Shown piece by piece: positions 7,829-15,511 of a stretch of 21,729 nucleotides of DNA. Position numbers and translations under genes: made by a program. Under the pieces are notes generated by a model. It did not search any database. It was not told the DNA's origin and saw nothing but the letters and a program-made list of their open reading frames with translations. The DNA is from Anaerobacillus alkalidiazotrophicus (GTDB taxonomy: Bacteria; Bacillota; Bacilli; Bacillales_H; Anaerobacillaceae). The stretch lies in NCBI RefSeq assembly GCF_001866055.1, contig NZ_MLQS01000028.1, positions 1 through 21,729 of the forward strand, given 5' to 3'. How positions within the stretch are numbered: the first letter of the stretch is position 1; every line of letters begins with the position of its first letter.

Positions 7829-8287
7829 ATGACAACAGACGTAGAAACAAAAATTACAGAATCAGAATGGGAAGTCATGCGTGTAGTTTGGACATTAAAA
7901 AGAGTGACAAGTAAAGAAATTATCACTATTTTACAAGATAAGAAAGATTGGAAACCCGCAACGACAAAAACTTTTATAGGGCGTCTTGTAAAAAAAGGAA
8001 TGCTAAATACAGAAGCGAGTGGAAAACGCTACCTCTACACAGCGGCTATAAATGAAGAGGAAACATTAAAAAATCTTATCACTGGATTTTTTGATAATAT
8101 CTGTACTAAAGAAGTTGGAAAAACTATAGGAAATCTGATTTCAGAGGCAACATTAAGTGTTGATGACATCATTTTGTTAGAGAGAATTTTAGAAGAAAAG
8201 AAAAAAGATGCCGTTGAAGAAGTGAAATGTAATTGCGCTCCTGGCCAATGTCGATGTAAAAATTATCATTGTATGAAACATAACTAA
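7829..8287 (+). CDS. copY: CopY/TcrY-type copper-responsive repressor (BlaI/MecI family)
   Basis: This 152-residue protein has the N-terminal winged helix of BlaI/MecI repressors (about 8-75: ITESEWEVMRVVW, ATTKTFIGRLVKKGML, YLYTAAI), a dimerisation segment and a C-terminal metal hook. C134, C136, C141 and C143 form C-x-C-x4-C-x-C, the motif that binds Cu(I) or Zn in CopY. C148 follows and no peptidase-cleavage role is implied. The ATG at 7829 is preferred over a GTG at 7817, because that GTG lies inside the ribosome site AGGAGGTG (7812-7819). It precedes copA and copZ, and its own promoter carries two cop boxes. CopY is typical of lactic acid bacteria and enterococci; most Bacillaceae control copA with CsoR. 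A terminator separates it from copA. Confidence 0.9.
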   Translation: MTTDVETKITESEWEVMRVVWTLKRVTSKEIITILQDKKDWKPATTKTFIGRLVKKGMLNTEASGKRYLYTAAINEEETLKNLITGFFDNICTKEVGKTIGNLISEATLSVDDIILLERILEEKKKDAVEEVKCNCAPGQCRCKNYHCMKHN

Positions 8288-8334
8288 CAATAATTTAGCG
8301 TTAACATTAAATGTTCAAGTTGTAGTAAATCAAT

Positions 8335-8371
8335 GAAATAAAGCAATCTAATTGCTTTATTTCAATTTTTT
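8335..8371 (+). terminator. Terminator between copY and copA
   Basis: A perfect 13-base stem (GAAATAAAGCAAT with ATTGCTTTATTTC), loop CTA, is followed by AA and six T. It gives copY and copA separate transcripts, at least in part. Confidence 0.85.
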
Positions 8372-8377
8372 AAACAT

Positions 8378-8409
8378 ATATACCCTACCCCTGTATTGTA
8401 TGGGTATAT
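8378..8409 (+). promoter_or_regulatory. CsoR-like palindromic operator upstream of copA
   Basis: Inverted arms ATATACCC (8378-8385) and GGGTATAT (8402-8409) enclose a C-rich centre (TACCCCTGTA). C/G tracts flanked by TA are typical of CsoR-family copper operators at copZA promoters in Bacillus. No TACAnnTGTA cop box is present, so copA may answer to a different copper sensor than copY. I see no convincing -35/-10 pair, only a TATATT at 8405-8410 that could be a -10. No csoR gene is in the window. Confidence 0.45.
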
Positions 8410-8434
8410 TAAATTTAACGATGAGGTGAATGAA

Positions 8435-10675
8435 ATGGAAAAAACACTTTTTTCTGTAAGAGGAATGACTTGCTCTTCCTGTGTTAATCGAGTAGAAAAG
8501 AAAATATCGAAAATACCAGGTGTACATTCTGTGAATGTTAATTTAGCCGCCAATCAAGCACAAGTATCTTATGATAATAGAGTAGCTGAACCAAAACATA
8601 TCATAGAAGCAATCGAAGGTATTGGTTATAGCGGAAATGTCATTGATGATACAAATGAAGTGGATGTCAGTCTTGAGCAAGAAAAAGAAACAAAAAAATT
8701 AAAAAAGGATTTCATTTTTGGTGCCATCTTAACGTCTATCGTCCTTATTGGAAGTATCCCTCATATGTTTCTTGGATGGGGAGACTGGGTGCCAAGCTTC
8801 ATGTCAAATCCGTATTGGCTACTTCTATTAACTAGTTTTGTCCAGTTGGGACCAGGGTGGCGTTTTTACAGTAATAGTTATAAAGTATTAAAAAATAAAT
8901 CAGCTGACATGAATGTACTTGTAGCGATGGGTACAACAGCTGCCTGGTTTTATAGTGGGGCTATGACGTTGTTCCCTACTACTCTATCTAATATTGGTTT
9001 TCCTTATCAATTGTACTATGACGTAACAACGGTAATTACTACGCTTATTATTCTCGGTCGTTATCTCGAGGCAAAGGCAAAAGGGGAGACCTCTTCTGCC
9101 ATCAAAAAATTAATGAATTTACAGGCCAAAACAGCTACTGTAGTACGTAATGGAAATGAAGTAGAGATACCTGTAGAAAACGTTATTATCAATGATATCA
9201 TCGTCGTGCGTCCTGGAGAAAGAATACCCGTGGATGGGGAAGTAATTAAAGGGAAATCTTCTGTTGATGAATCGATGCTGACAGGAGAATCTATCCCTGT
9301 TGAAAAAGAAGTTGGCAGTGAAGTAATTGGAGCCACAATAAACAAAACAGGTAGTTTTACACTAAAAGCTACAAAAATCGGGAAAGATAGCGCGCTTTCT
9401 CAAATTATCCGCTTGGTTAATGAAGCACAAGGGTCAAAAGCTCCTATACAACGTGTAGTAGATAAAATCTCTGCTTATTTCGTTCCAGCTGTCGTTATCT
9501 TGGCACTTATTAGTTTCGTTGTATGGTGGGCAATTGGTCCAGAACCTGCGTTTATCGTCGGACTTACGTCATTTATTTCTGTATTAATAATAGCATGCCC
9601 ATGTGCACTCGGTTTAGCTACTCCAACTGCTATTATGGTTGGTACAGAAAAAGGTGCTGAAAATGGTATTTTAATCAAAGACGCAGCCAGTATTGAAAGG
9701 ACAAACAAAGTTACTACTGTAGTATTAGACAAAACAGGTACGCTAACTGACGGGAAACCTACAGTAACTGATATTATTACCAGCCATACATTTTCAGAGG
9801 TTGAATTATTAAAGCTCGTAGCCTCAGTTGAAAAAGTGTCTGAGCATCCATTAGGAGAAGCAATCGTTCAGGAAGCTAAAAATAGACAATTAAATCTCCA
9901 AGACCCAGATACTTTCGAGGCAGTAACAGGTCATGGATTAATTGGAACTATTGATAATAAAGAGATATTAGTTGGTAATATAAAATTCATGAACGATCAT
10001 AACGTTACAAATCATGAGATGAAACAAATTGCAGAAGGTCTGGCGGATCAAGGAAAAACACCAATGTTTGTAGCAGTTAACGGAGAGTACGCAGGTATTA
10101 TTGCAGTGGCAGATACCTTAAAGAATGACACTGTTCCTGCAATTAAAGCACTAAAATCCATGGGAATCAAGGTGATTATGCTTACCGGAGATCATTACCG
10201 GACTGCAAAAGCCATTGCAAAAGAAGCGGGTATTGATGAGTTTATTGCTGAGGTCCTACCAGAGCATAAAGCAGCAGAAGTGAAGAAATTACAAGAAGGT
10301 AATGAAGTTGTAGCTATGGTGGGAGACGGTATTAATGATGCCCCTGCCTTGGCGCAAGCCGATGTTGGTATTGCAATAGGAACGGGAACAGATGTAGCGA
10401 TGGAAACCGCTAATATTACATTAATGCGAGGAAACATCATGAGTGTCGTCACATCGCTAAAGTTAGCGAAGTCAACCATGCACATGATTTGGCAAAACTT
10501 AGGATGGGCGTTCGGTTATAATGTAGTTTTAATTCCAGTTGCTGCTGGAATACTCTATCCATTTATCGGAATTTTTCTAAATCCAGCATTAGCGGGGGCT
10601 GCAATGGCTTTTAGTTCCGTGTCAGTAGTATTAAATACAATGAGACTTAAAAAGTTTAAATCAGTTACGCTTTAA
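8435..10675 (+). CDS. copA: Copper-exporting P1B-type ATPase
   Basis: This 746-residue inner-membrane pump exports Cu(I) using ATP. In order: one N-terminal heavy-metal domain (C13-x2-C16 in MTCSSC), two helices, a TM pair, the actuator domain with TGES (283-286), the ion-path helix with C388-P-C390, the phosphorylation site D432 in DKTGTLT, the SEHP loop of P1B ATPases (469-472), the hinge GDGIND (630-635), and the last helices with GYNVVLIPV and MAFSSVSVV. The YN and M-x2-SS residues there mark the Cu(I) subgroup P1B-1. B. subtilis CopA has two N-terminal metal domains; this one has one. The ATG at 8435 has GAGGTGA five bases upstream; an ATG at 8396 would lie within the operator and is unlikely. 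It is followed 55 bases later by copZ. Confidence 0.95.
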   Translation: MEKTLFSVRGMTCSSCVNRVEKKISKIPGVHSVNVNLAANQAQVSYDNRVAEPKHIIEAIEGIGYSGNVIDDTNEVDVSLEQEKETKKLKKDFIFGAILTSIVLIGSIPHMFLGWGDWVPSFMSNPYWLLLLTSFVQLGPGWRFYSNSYKVLKNKSADMNVLVAMGTTAAWFYSGAMTLFPTTLSNIGFPYQLYYDVTTVITTLIILGRYLEAKAKGETSSAIKKLMNLQAKTATVVRNGNEVEIPVENVIINDIIVVRPGERIPVDGEVIKGKSSVDESMLTGESIPVEKEVGSEVIGATINKTGSFTLKATKIGKDSALSQIIRLVNEAQGSKAPIQRVVDKISAYFVPAVVILALISFVVWWAIGPEPAFIVGLTSFISVLIIACPCALGLATPTAIMVGTEKGAENGILIKDAASIERTNKVTTVVLDKTGTLTDGKPTVTDIITSHTFSEVELLKLVASVEKVSEHPLGEAIVQEAKNRQLNLQDPDTFEAVTGHGLIGTIDNKEILVGNIKFMNDHNVTNHEMKQIAEGLADQGKTPMFVAVNGEYAGIIAVADTLKNDTVPAIKALKSMGIKVIMLTGDHYRTAKAIAKEAGIDEFIAEVLPEHKAAEVKKLQEGNEVVAMVGDGINDAPALAQADVGIAIGTGTDVAMETANITLMRGNIMSVVTSLKLAKSTMHMIWQNLGWAFGYNVVLIPVAAGILYPFIGIFLNPALAGAAMAFSSVSVVLNTMRLKKFKSVTL

Positions 10676-10730
10676 CTCCCTTTCGCAATTTCGTGCAGGG
10701 AAAATATAAATTACAAGGAGAGATATAAAA

Positions 10731-10952
10731 ATGAAAAAGGTGGAAATTTCTGTTCGAGGGATGAGTTGTGGACATTGTGTTAGTACAATTGAAGGTGCAC
10801 TAACACAAATGGATGGTGTTTCTAGTGCTAAGGTTAACCTAGAAAAAAATAAGGTAACCGTTAACTTGGATACTACGAAAATTCATGTTCTACAAATTGA
10901 AGAGGTTGTCAATGGATTAGGATATAATGTTGGCTGTCATCAAGTAATATAG
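10731..10952 (+). CDS. copZ: Copper chaperone CopZ
   Basis: This 73-residue protein is a single ferredoxin-like heavy-metal-associated domain with the Cu(I) site C13-x2-C16 in MSCGHC, preceded by the usual beta strand KKVEISVRG and ending in EEVVNGLGYNVG. An extra cysteine near the C-terminus (YNVGCHQVI) is unusual and could add a ligand. It would carry Cu(I) to CopA or to the repressors. AAGGAGAGA (10715-10723) is the ribosome site. It probably shares the copA transcript, since no terminator separates them. In Bacillus subtilis the order is copZ then copA; here it is reversed. Confidence 0.92.
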   Translation: MKKVEISVRGMSCGHCVSTIEGALTQMDGVSSAKVNLEKNKVTVNLDTTKIHVLQIEEVVNGLGYNVGCHQVI

Positions 10953-10982
10953 AATAGTAGATTATAAAAATCGTTGGAAATA

Positions 10983-11017
10983 AATGCCTAGCATCAAATT
11001 GCTAGGCATTGTCTTTT
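10983..11017 (+). terminator. Terminator of copA-copZ
   Basis: A perfect 10-base stem (AATGCCTAGC with GCTAGGCATT), 8-base loop, is followed by GTCTTTT. The palindromic element copy 2 begins three bases later and uses the last T residues as its TTTAT flank. Confidence 0.8.
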
Positions 11018-11019
11018 AT

Positions 11020-11230
11020 CCCACTCTTAAGGGACAGTAAGACCCCCACCTCAAAACGTAAGGAAATCGGAAAGTTTAGGTGGGGGATTAACTGCCCCTA
11101 AAGGTCCGATATAGAATAACTTTCATCGGCGAAAGCTGATGATTAGTTATTCTTATGCCCGTGGTATAAGTTAAACTAACAATCAGTGGGGGATGAAGGA
11201 AAACCCCCACTGATTGAAGTTCAGCTTTAT
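11020..11230 (+). mobile_element. Palindromic mobile element, copy 2 (211 bp, full-length)
   Basis: The full-length form is flanked on the left by TTTAT (11015-11019) and ends in TTTAT (11226-11230). It has three stems: a long imperfect left stem (CTTAAGGGACAG with CTGCCCCTAAAG, extended by CCCCCACCT with AGGTGGGGG); a middle hairpin (AGAATAACT with AGTTATTCT around GGCGAAAGC); and a right stem (CAATCAGTGGGGG with CCCCCACTGATTG). It differs from copy 3 by only about six positions, nearly all in the left third. It codes for nothing. The stacked hairpins next to a fixed end resemble the right end/omega-RNA scaffold of TnpB-bearing IS200/IS605 elements, which is an inference from shape, not a match I can verify. 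Confidence 0.75.
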
Positions 11231-11540
11231 GATCAATATATCATTTTGGCACTTAATTATAACAGTAGTAGAACAAACTTTGAGTAGTCGCTTAAATGTT
11301 ATAAAATAACACACTCAATCTCATGTCCTAATTCGTACATAAGCAAAACAATGGAGTTTTGAAATACAAAAAATATACTGCCATTCCTACACAAGTTAAT
11401 TACCAAATACAAAAGTGAAGAGAGTTATTAGAAACTATTTTAACCTGTTGAATATTTCTTTGTTGATTAAAAGCTTGTCCATTAAACATATAGGAGAGAA
11501 AGTAAAATAGTGAATTTTTAAAGAGTGAATTCAATTGGAT
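11231..11540. other. Gene-free stretch between element copy 2 and the methyltransferase
   Basis: AT-rich, with stops in every frame. I find no gene remnant, no RNA fold and no convincing promoter. It includes the 3' flank of the minus-strand methyltransferase gene but no clear terminator for it. Confidence 0.4.
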
Positions 11541-12083
11541 TTAAACTTTTTGACAAACATAAATGAATGCAGGGGGTAAGTTTAAAGGAACAAATTTAAT
11601 TGTTGTTTCACTAAATATCTCTTTAATCATCCCGAAATGGATAGGAGTATATTGAAATCCAATTAATTTACCACCAGGTTTTAATAGATCGTAGGATTGC
11701 CATAAAAGATCTCCAATTTGACTTTTGGAAAAGTTTAATAATGGTAGACTATTAAAAATAATATCAACTTTATTTTGTAAAGTATGTAACTGGTCTATTA
11801 GTAGGAAGGCATCGTTATACAGAATTGTATTATTGTAGTTTCGTAGTACGTCTATTAATTGTTCATCCTTTTCAAAAATAATTAGCGGATGAATTAATGA
11901 GACATTTTTAAGAATTACTTCTGTTATTACCCCGGTTCCCGCACCGAGTTCGACTACGATTGAGTTGCAATTGATCGAAGATTCGCTGATCATTTTTTGG
12001 GCTAGCTTTTTTGAACTTGGGGTAATACTACCGATTGTACCTGGAGAATTTAAAAAACTTTTTAAAAATAAATATCTACTCAT
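11541..12083 (-). CDS. Class I SAM-dependent methyltransferase, phospholipid N-methyltransferase (PmtA)-like
   Basis: This 180-residue protein starts with FLKSFLNSPGTIGSITPSSKKLAQKM, the N-terminal amphipathic signature of PmtA-like phospholipid N-methyltransferases. The SAM site motif I VELGAGTG (44-51) and the acidic residue after strand 2 (E71 in IIFEKDE) follow, then the strand-4 region VDIIFNSLPLLNFS and LLKPGGKLIGFQYT. Family members methylate phosphatidylethanolamine at the membrane face; close relatives include rRNA dimethyladenosine transferases and unassigned enzymes, so the substrate is open. The ATG has AAAGGAG six bases upstream. A palindromic element ends 28 bases upstream of the start codon, so the native promoter has probably been displaced. 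Related elements flank the gene on both sides. Confidence 0.75.
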   Translation of the reverse strand: MSRYLFLKSFLNSPGTIGSITPSSKKLAQKMISESSINCNSIVVELGAGTGVITEVILKNVSLIHPLIIFEKDEQLIDVLRNYNNTILYNDAFLLIDQLHTLQNKVDIIFNSLPLLNFSKSQIGDLLWQSYDLLKPGGKLIGFQYTPIHFGMIKEIFSETTIKFVPLNLPPAFIYVCQKV

Positions 12084-12111
12084 GTTTTACTCCTTTGGCG
12101 TTTAATTTTAT

Positions 12112-12323
12112 CCCACTCTTAAGGGACAGTAAGATCCCCACCTCAAAACGTAAGAAAATCTAAAAGTTTAGTTGGGGGATTAACTGCTCCTAAAGGTCCG
12201 ATATAGAATAACTTTCATCGGCGAAAGCTGATGATTAGTTATTCTTATGCCCGTGGTATAAGTTAAACTAACAATCAGTGGGGGATGAAGGAAAAACCCC
12301 CACTGATTGAAGTTCAGCTTTAT
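12112..12323 (+). mobile_element. Palindromic mobile element, copy 3 (212 bp, full-length)
   Basis: Same three-stem layout as copy 2, with TTTAT on the left flank (12107-12111) and at the right end (12319-12323). Substitutions relative to copy 2 (for example GATCCCC for GACCCCC, TAGTTGGGG for TAGGTGGGG, GCTCC for GCCCC) fall in the left stem and weaken it. From the middle hairpin to the right end the two copies differ by one A only. It lies just upstream of the methyltransferase on the opposite strand, so transcription of that gene must start in or beyond the element. Open frames crossing it are by-products of the repeat. Confidence 0.75.
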
Positions 12324-12552
12324 TTCTATCATAAAGGATGAATATGTAAAAATTATGAAGAAGGTAGCAATTCTTACTAGATGAGAGCTTCTGATGAGTA
12401 AAAAAAATAGTTTGAAGTTGATTGTGTATTTATGCCGGAATTTAACAAGGTTGGACACTTGACCTAACTTATACAAACTTTCTTAATTTTTCCTTCATAG
12501 ATTTTGGGTATTCTATATTAAGGGTATAAATTAATATTTTGGAGATGATGTC

Positions 12553-12812
12553 ATGGACATGAGGATTGTGGAAACCTTAGGTCAATTGGTATGGAAGATA
12601 ATGGTTGTGATGATGACGGTTATAGTGACGGTGGTTACAGTTATGTTAGTTACGGTAATAATGGTAATGATGGTCATGGTTCCAGTTAATATGGTAAGAG
12701 TTTTAAAAGATGCTATAAAAAACAAAAATAGGTGGTTTTATAACAGTCCGGTAGTAAATATAAGAACAGGAAAACTAAAAAATATCGTATAACCTTCAAG
12801 AAACTTCAATAA
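12553..12812 (+). pseudogene. Decayed Gly/Tyr/Asp-rich protein, possibly spore coat-like
   Basis: An ATG at 12553 with GGAG eight bases upstream opens a 79-codon frame, but its product is a run of Met, Val and Thr with no sense. The frame two bases further on (12555-12686) reads GHEDCGNLRSIG, then GCDDDGYSDGGYSYVSYG and NNGNDGHGSS, the composition of small glycine-tyrosine-rich spore coat proteins. After an in-frame TAA at 12687 that frame continues with basic stretches (YGKSFKRCYKKQK and, after two more stops, SGSKYKNRKTKKYRITFKK) to 12812. The likely history is a one-base loss just after the start codon plus later stops. The family is not identified; coat protein is an inference from composition. 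Confidence 0.5.
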
Positions 12813-12858
12813 TAGGTCATTATATCGTTAGCTTTAAAAAAAGTGAATAATCTATAAA

Positions 12859-12893
12859 AATAGCCACCATATTAATGGCGGCTATTGTATTTC
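12859..12893 (+). terminator. Terminator-like hairpin after the coat-like remnant
   Basis: A 12-base stem with one A-C mismatch (AATAGCCACCAT with ATGGCGGCTATT) and loop ATTA, followed by a weak T tract (GTATTTC). It fits the end of the decayed gene. Confidence 0.55.
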
Positions 12894-13002
12894 TATTCAT
12901 ATATTAACATTATTGAATATTTCAGTTAACCATCATATTTAGATTATTTAGGAATGTTTTTTAGACAACCAATGGTTTACATTTTAATCAAACTGATTTG
13001 AA

Positions 13003-13133
13003 CTTAAGGGTCATAGACCCCCATCTCTAAGCGTAGCGTAGGTGGGAACTTCCATTCAGGTGGAGTTGAGACTCCATCTGAATTTCCGATGTTCTAGCGA
13101 AGCTAGAACGAGTTCTCTAGATTTTTCCTTTAT
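13003..13133 (+). repeat. Multi-hairpin element of a second type (IS200/IS605 end-like)
   Basis: Three hairpins follow one another: CCCATCT with AGGTGGG (13018-13046), TTCAGGTGGAGT with ACTCCATCTGAA (13055-13082), and a perfect GTTCTAGC-GAA-GCTAGAAC (13091-13109). The block starts with CTTAAGGG and ends near TTTAT (13129-13133), as the other elements do, but the internal sequence differs from them. No gene is inside. Stacked hairpins with this CCATCTCTAAGCGTAGCG-type lead resemble right ends of tnpB elements in Bacillaceae, from memory of their form only. The limits are approximate. Confidence 0.5.
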
Positions 13134-13195
13134 AAATTACCTATTTACTAGTTTTTCGTATTAAACAATACAAATTTTCTCCACTAATTCTTATT

Positions 13196-13552
13196 TCATT
13201 TCTTTTTCATTAAAACCATAATTCTGTTATTAATGTTATAAATCTTAAACTGATCACCTCTCTTTATATTTAAATATCTACGTAATTCAACAGGAATTGT
13301 AATTATATTACTTTTACTTACTATTATTTTGTTATCTATAGTATCATGTATTGCTTTACTAATTAGTAAGGCTTCTTGATTGTTTGAAAAGCCTACATTA
13401 ACTAAATCTCCAGGACTTATAGATAATATTTCCCTAATCAATTTCGGTATTCTAACGGTAAACCGAGTTGAAACTGTACATTCTATTATCATATCTATAG
13501 CTTTATTTAATTCGACAGGGACACTATAATTTTTTGTATACAACAATATCAC
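13196..13552 (-). CDS. Double AbrB/MazE-like swapped-hairpin DNA-binding protein
   Basis: This 118-residue protein is built of two SpoVT/AbrB-type modules: about 27-66 (FTVRIPKLIREILSISPGD) and about 77-116 (IITIPVELRRYLNIKRGD). Both show the IP-x2-[IL]R-x2-L-x-I-x2-GD pattern. The N-terminal residues NYSVPVELNKA may be a worn third copy. Usual AbrB and SpoVT proteins have one such module and dimerise; a tandem could act as a built-in pseudo-dimer. The frame opens at GTG 13552, but the GAGGTGAT there looks like the ribosome site, so translation may start at a TTG at 13546 or 13543. Inverted repeats upstream could be its own operator. It could be a transition-state-type regulator or an orphan antitoxin; no toxin gene adjoins it. 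Confidence 0.7.
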   Translation of the reverse strand: MILLYTKNYSVPVELNKAIDMIIECTVSTRFTVRIPKLIREILSISPGDLVNVGFSNNQEALLISKAIHDTIDNKIIVSKSNIITIPVELRRYLNIKRGDQFKIYNINNRIMVLMKKK

Positions 13553-13565
13553 CTCAATATCAGTT

Positions 13566-13600
13566 TTGTCGGAAAAATGTTCGACAAGTTCAACATGTTG
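13566..13600. promoter_or_regulatory. Two inverted repeats upstream of the AbrB-like gene
   Basis: TTGTCG (13566-13571) and CGACAA (13582-13587) form an inverted repeat with a 10-base spacer; three bases on lies the perfect palindrome CAACATGTTG (13591-13600). They sit 14-48 bases upstream of the minus-strand gene, where an autoregulatory operator would be expected. No experiment-backed consensus is matched. Confidence 0.4.
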
Positions 13601-13720
13601 CTCATTACCTTACTTAACATAAGCACAGTGGTATAGTTTAACTGATATTGTTGTAGATTTTATGAAGAATACTTTTTTTATACAAATTTAGAAGACTTAA
13701 ATTTTCGTAATAAAATTTTT

Positions 13721-15208
13721 TTATTTTAATCTAAATTGATTAATTTCTCCGTCCAATTCAATCGCCATTTGTTTAAGTGAGTCTGCAAATTGTAAAACTT
13801 CATTTAGTGACTGCATCTGATCTTCCGAAGAAGATGCCACCTCTTGAAACCTATAACAAAATTCTTTCGTAATCGTATCTATAGATGTCAAATTATCTAA
13901 AACTTCTATTGAAGTCAGATACATTAATTCTAGGTGTTTTGTCACTGATATTATTTGCTTTGAAACTTCTTGTGTCTTATTCAGAATAGCATTAAACCCA
14001 TCACTACCTTTATCAATAATTGCGTTACCGCGAATTACTTCCTTTGTTACTTGCTCCATTCCCCTTCTAGATTTAACGCTACCTTCTTGAATTTCTGAAA
14101 CTATGCTTGTAATATGTTTCGCATAAGTATCTGTTTGTTCAGCTAATTTTCGCACTTCACTTGCTACAACAGAAAATTCATTCCCGGCTTCTCCAGCTCT
14201 TGCAGCTTCGCATGAAGCGTTTAAAGCCAATAAATTTGTTTGAGATGACAGTTGAACAATGGCTTCAGTTATTTTACCGATTTCCTCAGTTTTTGTACTT
14301 AAAGACTGAACTTCATTACTTGAAGTAGTAACTACTTTACTAATTAAGCCCATTTGTTCTTTAGCTTTTTTTATCAATATTTCGCCATTTAATGCTTCAT
14401 TAATGGCATTCTCAGAAGCTTCCTTCACATTTTTTGAATAATTTTCAATTTCTTTTATTCCATTTGTCATATTTCTCATATCGTCAAGACTTTTTTCATT
14501 TCCTTTAATAATAAAATTAGTTTCAGTAGCAGTATTTTGAATGGATGTGGAAATTTGTTTTGAAGATTTAACTACATGATTTATCTTTTCTGAAAGCTGG
14601 TCTGAAGATAAACGTACATGCTTACTTGAAATGGAAGACTGGGAAAGTAAAAGTTTTAAATTGTCAATCATCTTACTTATTGAATTTGAAAGTTCTCCGA
14701 CTTCATCTTTTGTTTCTTCTTTTATAAAATCAATATTTAAATTGCCTTTAGTAATTTCGTTTGTTACATTAACAATTTTTATTAAAGGTTTAATAATAAA
14801 CATACTCAGTTTTCGCCCAATGATTAAAGTACTTACCACTCCTATTATAATAACCAACAGCATTGCTTTTTTTGCTTGAGCAAAATGAAGTAGACTTTCT
14901 TGATGAATAACATCTACTCGCAAAAGGTTTTCAATAACTTTCTCATTAAAATCGTTGTGTATATCATTATTAATTATACCGTCGTTTTGTAAGCCCTGAA
15001 CTTTATCGTGTATATGGAAATTATCTTCTATATCAACTAGTCCATACAGATGTTTTATTGGTAATACTCCTTCTGTATAAATGATATGTAATTCTTCATT
15101 CATTTTAGTTAAATAATAGTAACCCATTCCCCCTACCACACTAATAAAAATGGCACCTAATATTACTAGAGAATAAATTTTCGTCGATAATTTAGTATTT
15201 GAAAACAC
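13721..15208 (-). CDS. Methyl-accepting chemotaxis protein with a short sensor domain
   Basis: This 495-residue transmembrane chemoreceptor signals to CheA/CheW. It has TM1 (about 11-33), an extracytoplasmic part of only about 80 residues, TM2 (about 115-138), HAMP (about 139-192) and a long coiled-coil signalling domain. The hairpin tip reads [36 protein letters not shown], slightly off the family norm ([29 protein letters not shown]) with cysteine for isoleucine. The sensor begins like a four-helix-bundle MCP domain ([14 protein letters not shown]) and resumes at [14 protein letters not shown], so about half of the usual 180 residues seem to be missing. The GTG start at 15208 has AGAGGTGG four bases upstream. 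No clear SigD promoter was seen. Confidence 0.88.
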   Translation of the reverse strand: MFSNTKLSTKIYSLVILGAIFISVVGGMGYYYLTKMNEELHIIYTEGVLPIKHLYGLVDIEDNFHIHDKVQGLQNDGIINNDIHNDFNEKVIENLLRVDVIHQESLLHFAQAKKAMLLVIIIGVVSTLIIGRKLSMFIIKPLIKIVNVTNEITKGNLNIDFIKEETKDEVGELSNSISKMIDNLKLLLSQSSISSKHVRLSSDQLSEKINHVVKSSKQISTSIQNTATETNFIIKGNEKSLDDMRNMTNGIKEIENYSKNVKEASENAINEALNGEILIKKAKEQMGLISKVVTTSSNEVQSLSTKTEEIGKITEAIVQLSSQTNLLALNASCEAARAGEAGNEFSVVASEVRKLAEQTDTYAKHITSIVSEIQEGSVKSRRGMEQVTKEVIRGNAIIDKGSDGFNAILNKTQEVSKQIISVTKHLELMYLTSIEVLDNLTSIDTITKEFCYRFQEVASSSEDQMQSLNEVLQFADSLKQMAIELDGEINQFRLK

Positions 15209-15511
15209 GTCCCCACCTCTTTTAAGAAATAATAATTCTCATCTTTCCTTGAATAACATTTTCGTTTATTCATTTTTGATAAAGTATGACACGTAATTTT
15301 GGATTATTTATGAAGATATAAATAACGTTTTTTTACAATCCTATAATGATGTATTGCCTATATATTTTGATTTTTTATAACTACATAAAATCATCACATT
15401 TTCATATTATAATTAATTTGATGGATTAAAAAAGGGGTATCCTTGGATAAAAATAGAGAGTTTCTTCTTTCATTAATGTTTGAAAAACTGAACTTGAAAA
15501 GGAGGGAGGAA

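Noticed and set aside
8396..8434. Upstream ATG extending copA by 13 residues
   Set aside because: It lies in the operator, has no ribosome site, and the CopA family begins at the ATG at 8435 with GAGGTGA before it.
9061..9345. Minus-strand open frames inside copA (also 9475-9732 and 10195-10485)
   Set aside because: They are antisense shadows of a strongly conserved ATPase and lack ribosome sites.
4885..12323. Three repeats considered as a CRISPR array
   Set aside because: Copies are over 150 bases long, kilobases apart and separated by genes; there are no regular spacers or cas genes.
12180..12476. 98-codon minus-strand open frame
   Set aside because: It runs through the palindromic element copy 3, has no ribosome site and no family resemblance; it is a by-product of the repeat.
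12553..12792. 79-residue Met/Val-rich membrane protein
   Set aside because: Composition arises from reading GGT/TAT/GAT-rich codons out of frame; the other frame gives a sensible Gly/Tyr-rich remnant.
15209..15300. SigD promoter for the chemoreceptor
   Set aside because: A TAAA is present on the minus strand but the downstream GAAAGATGA is a poor match to GCCGATAT and the spacing is off.
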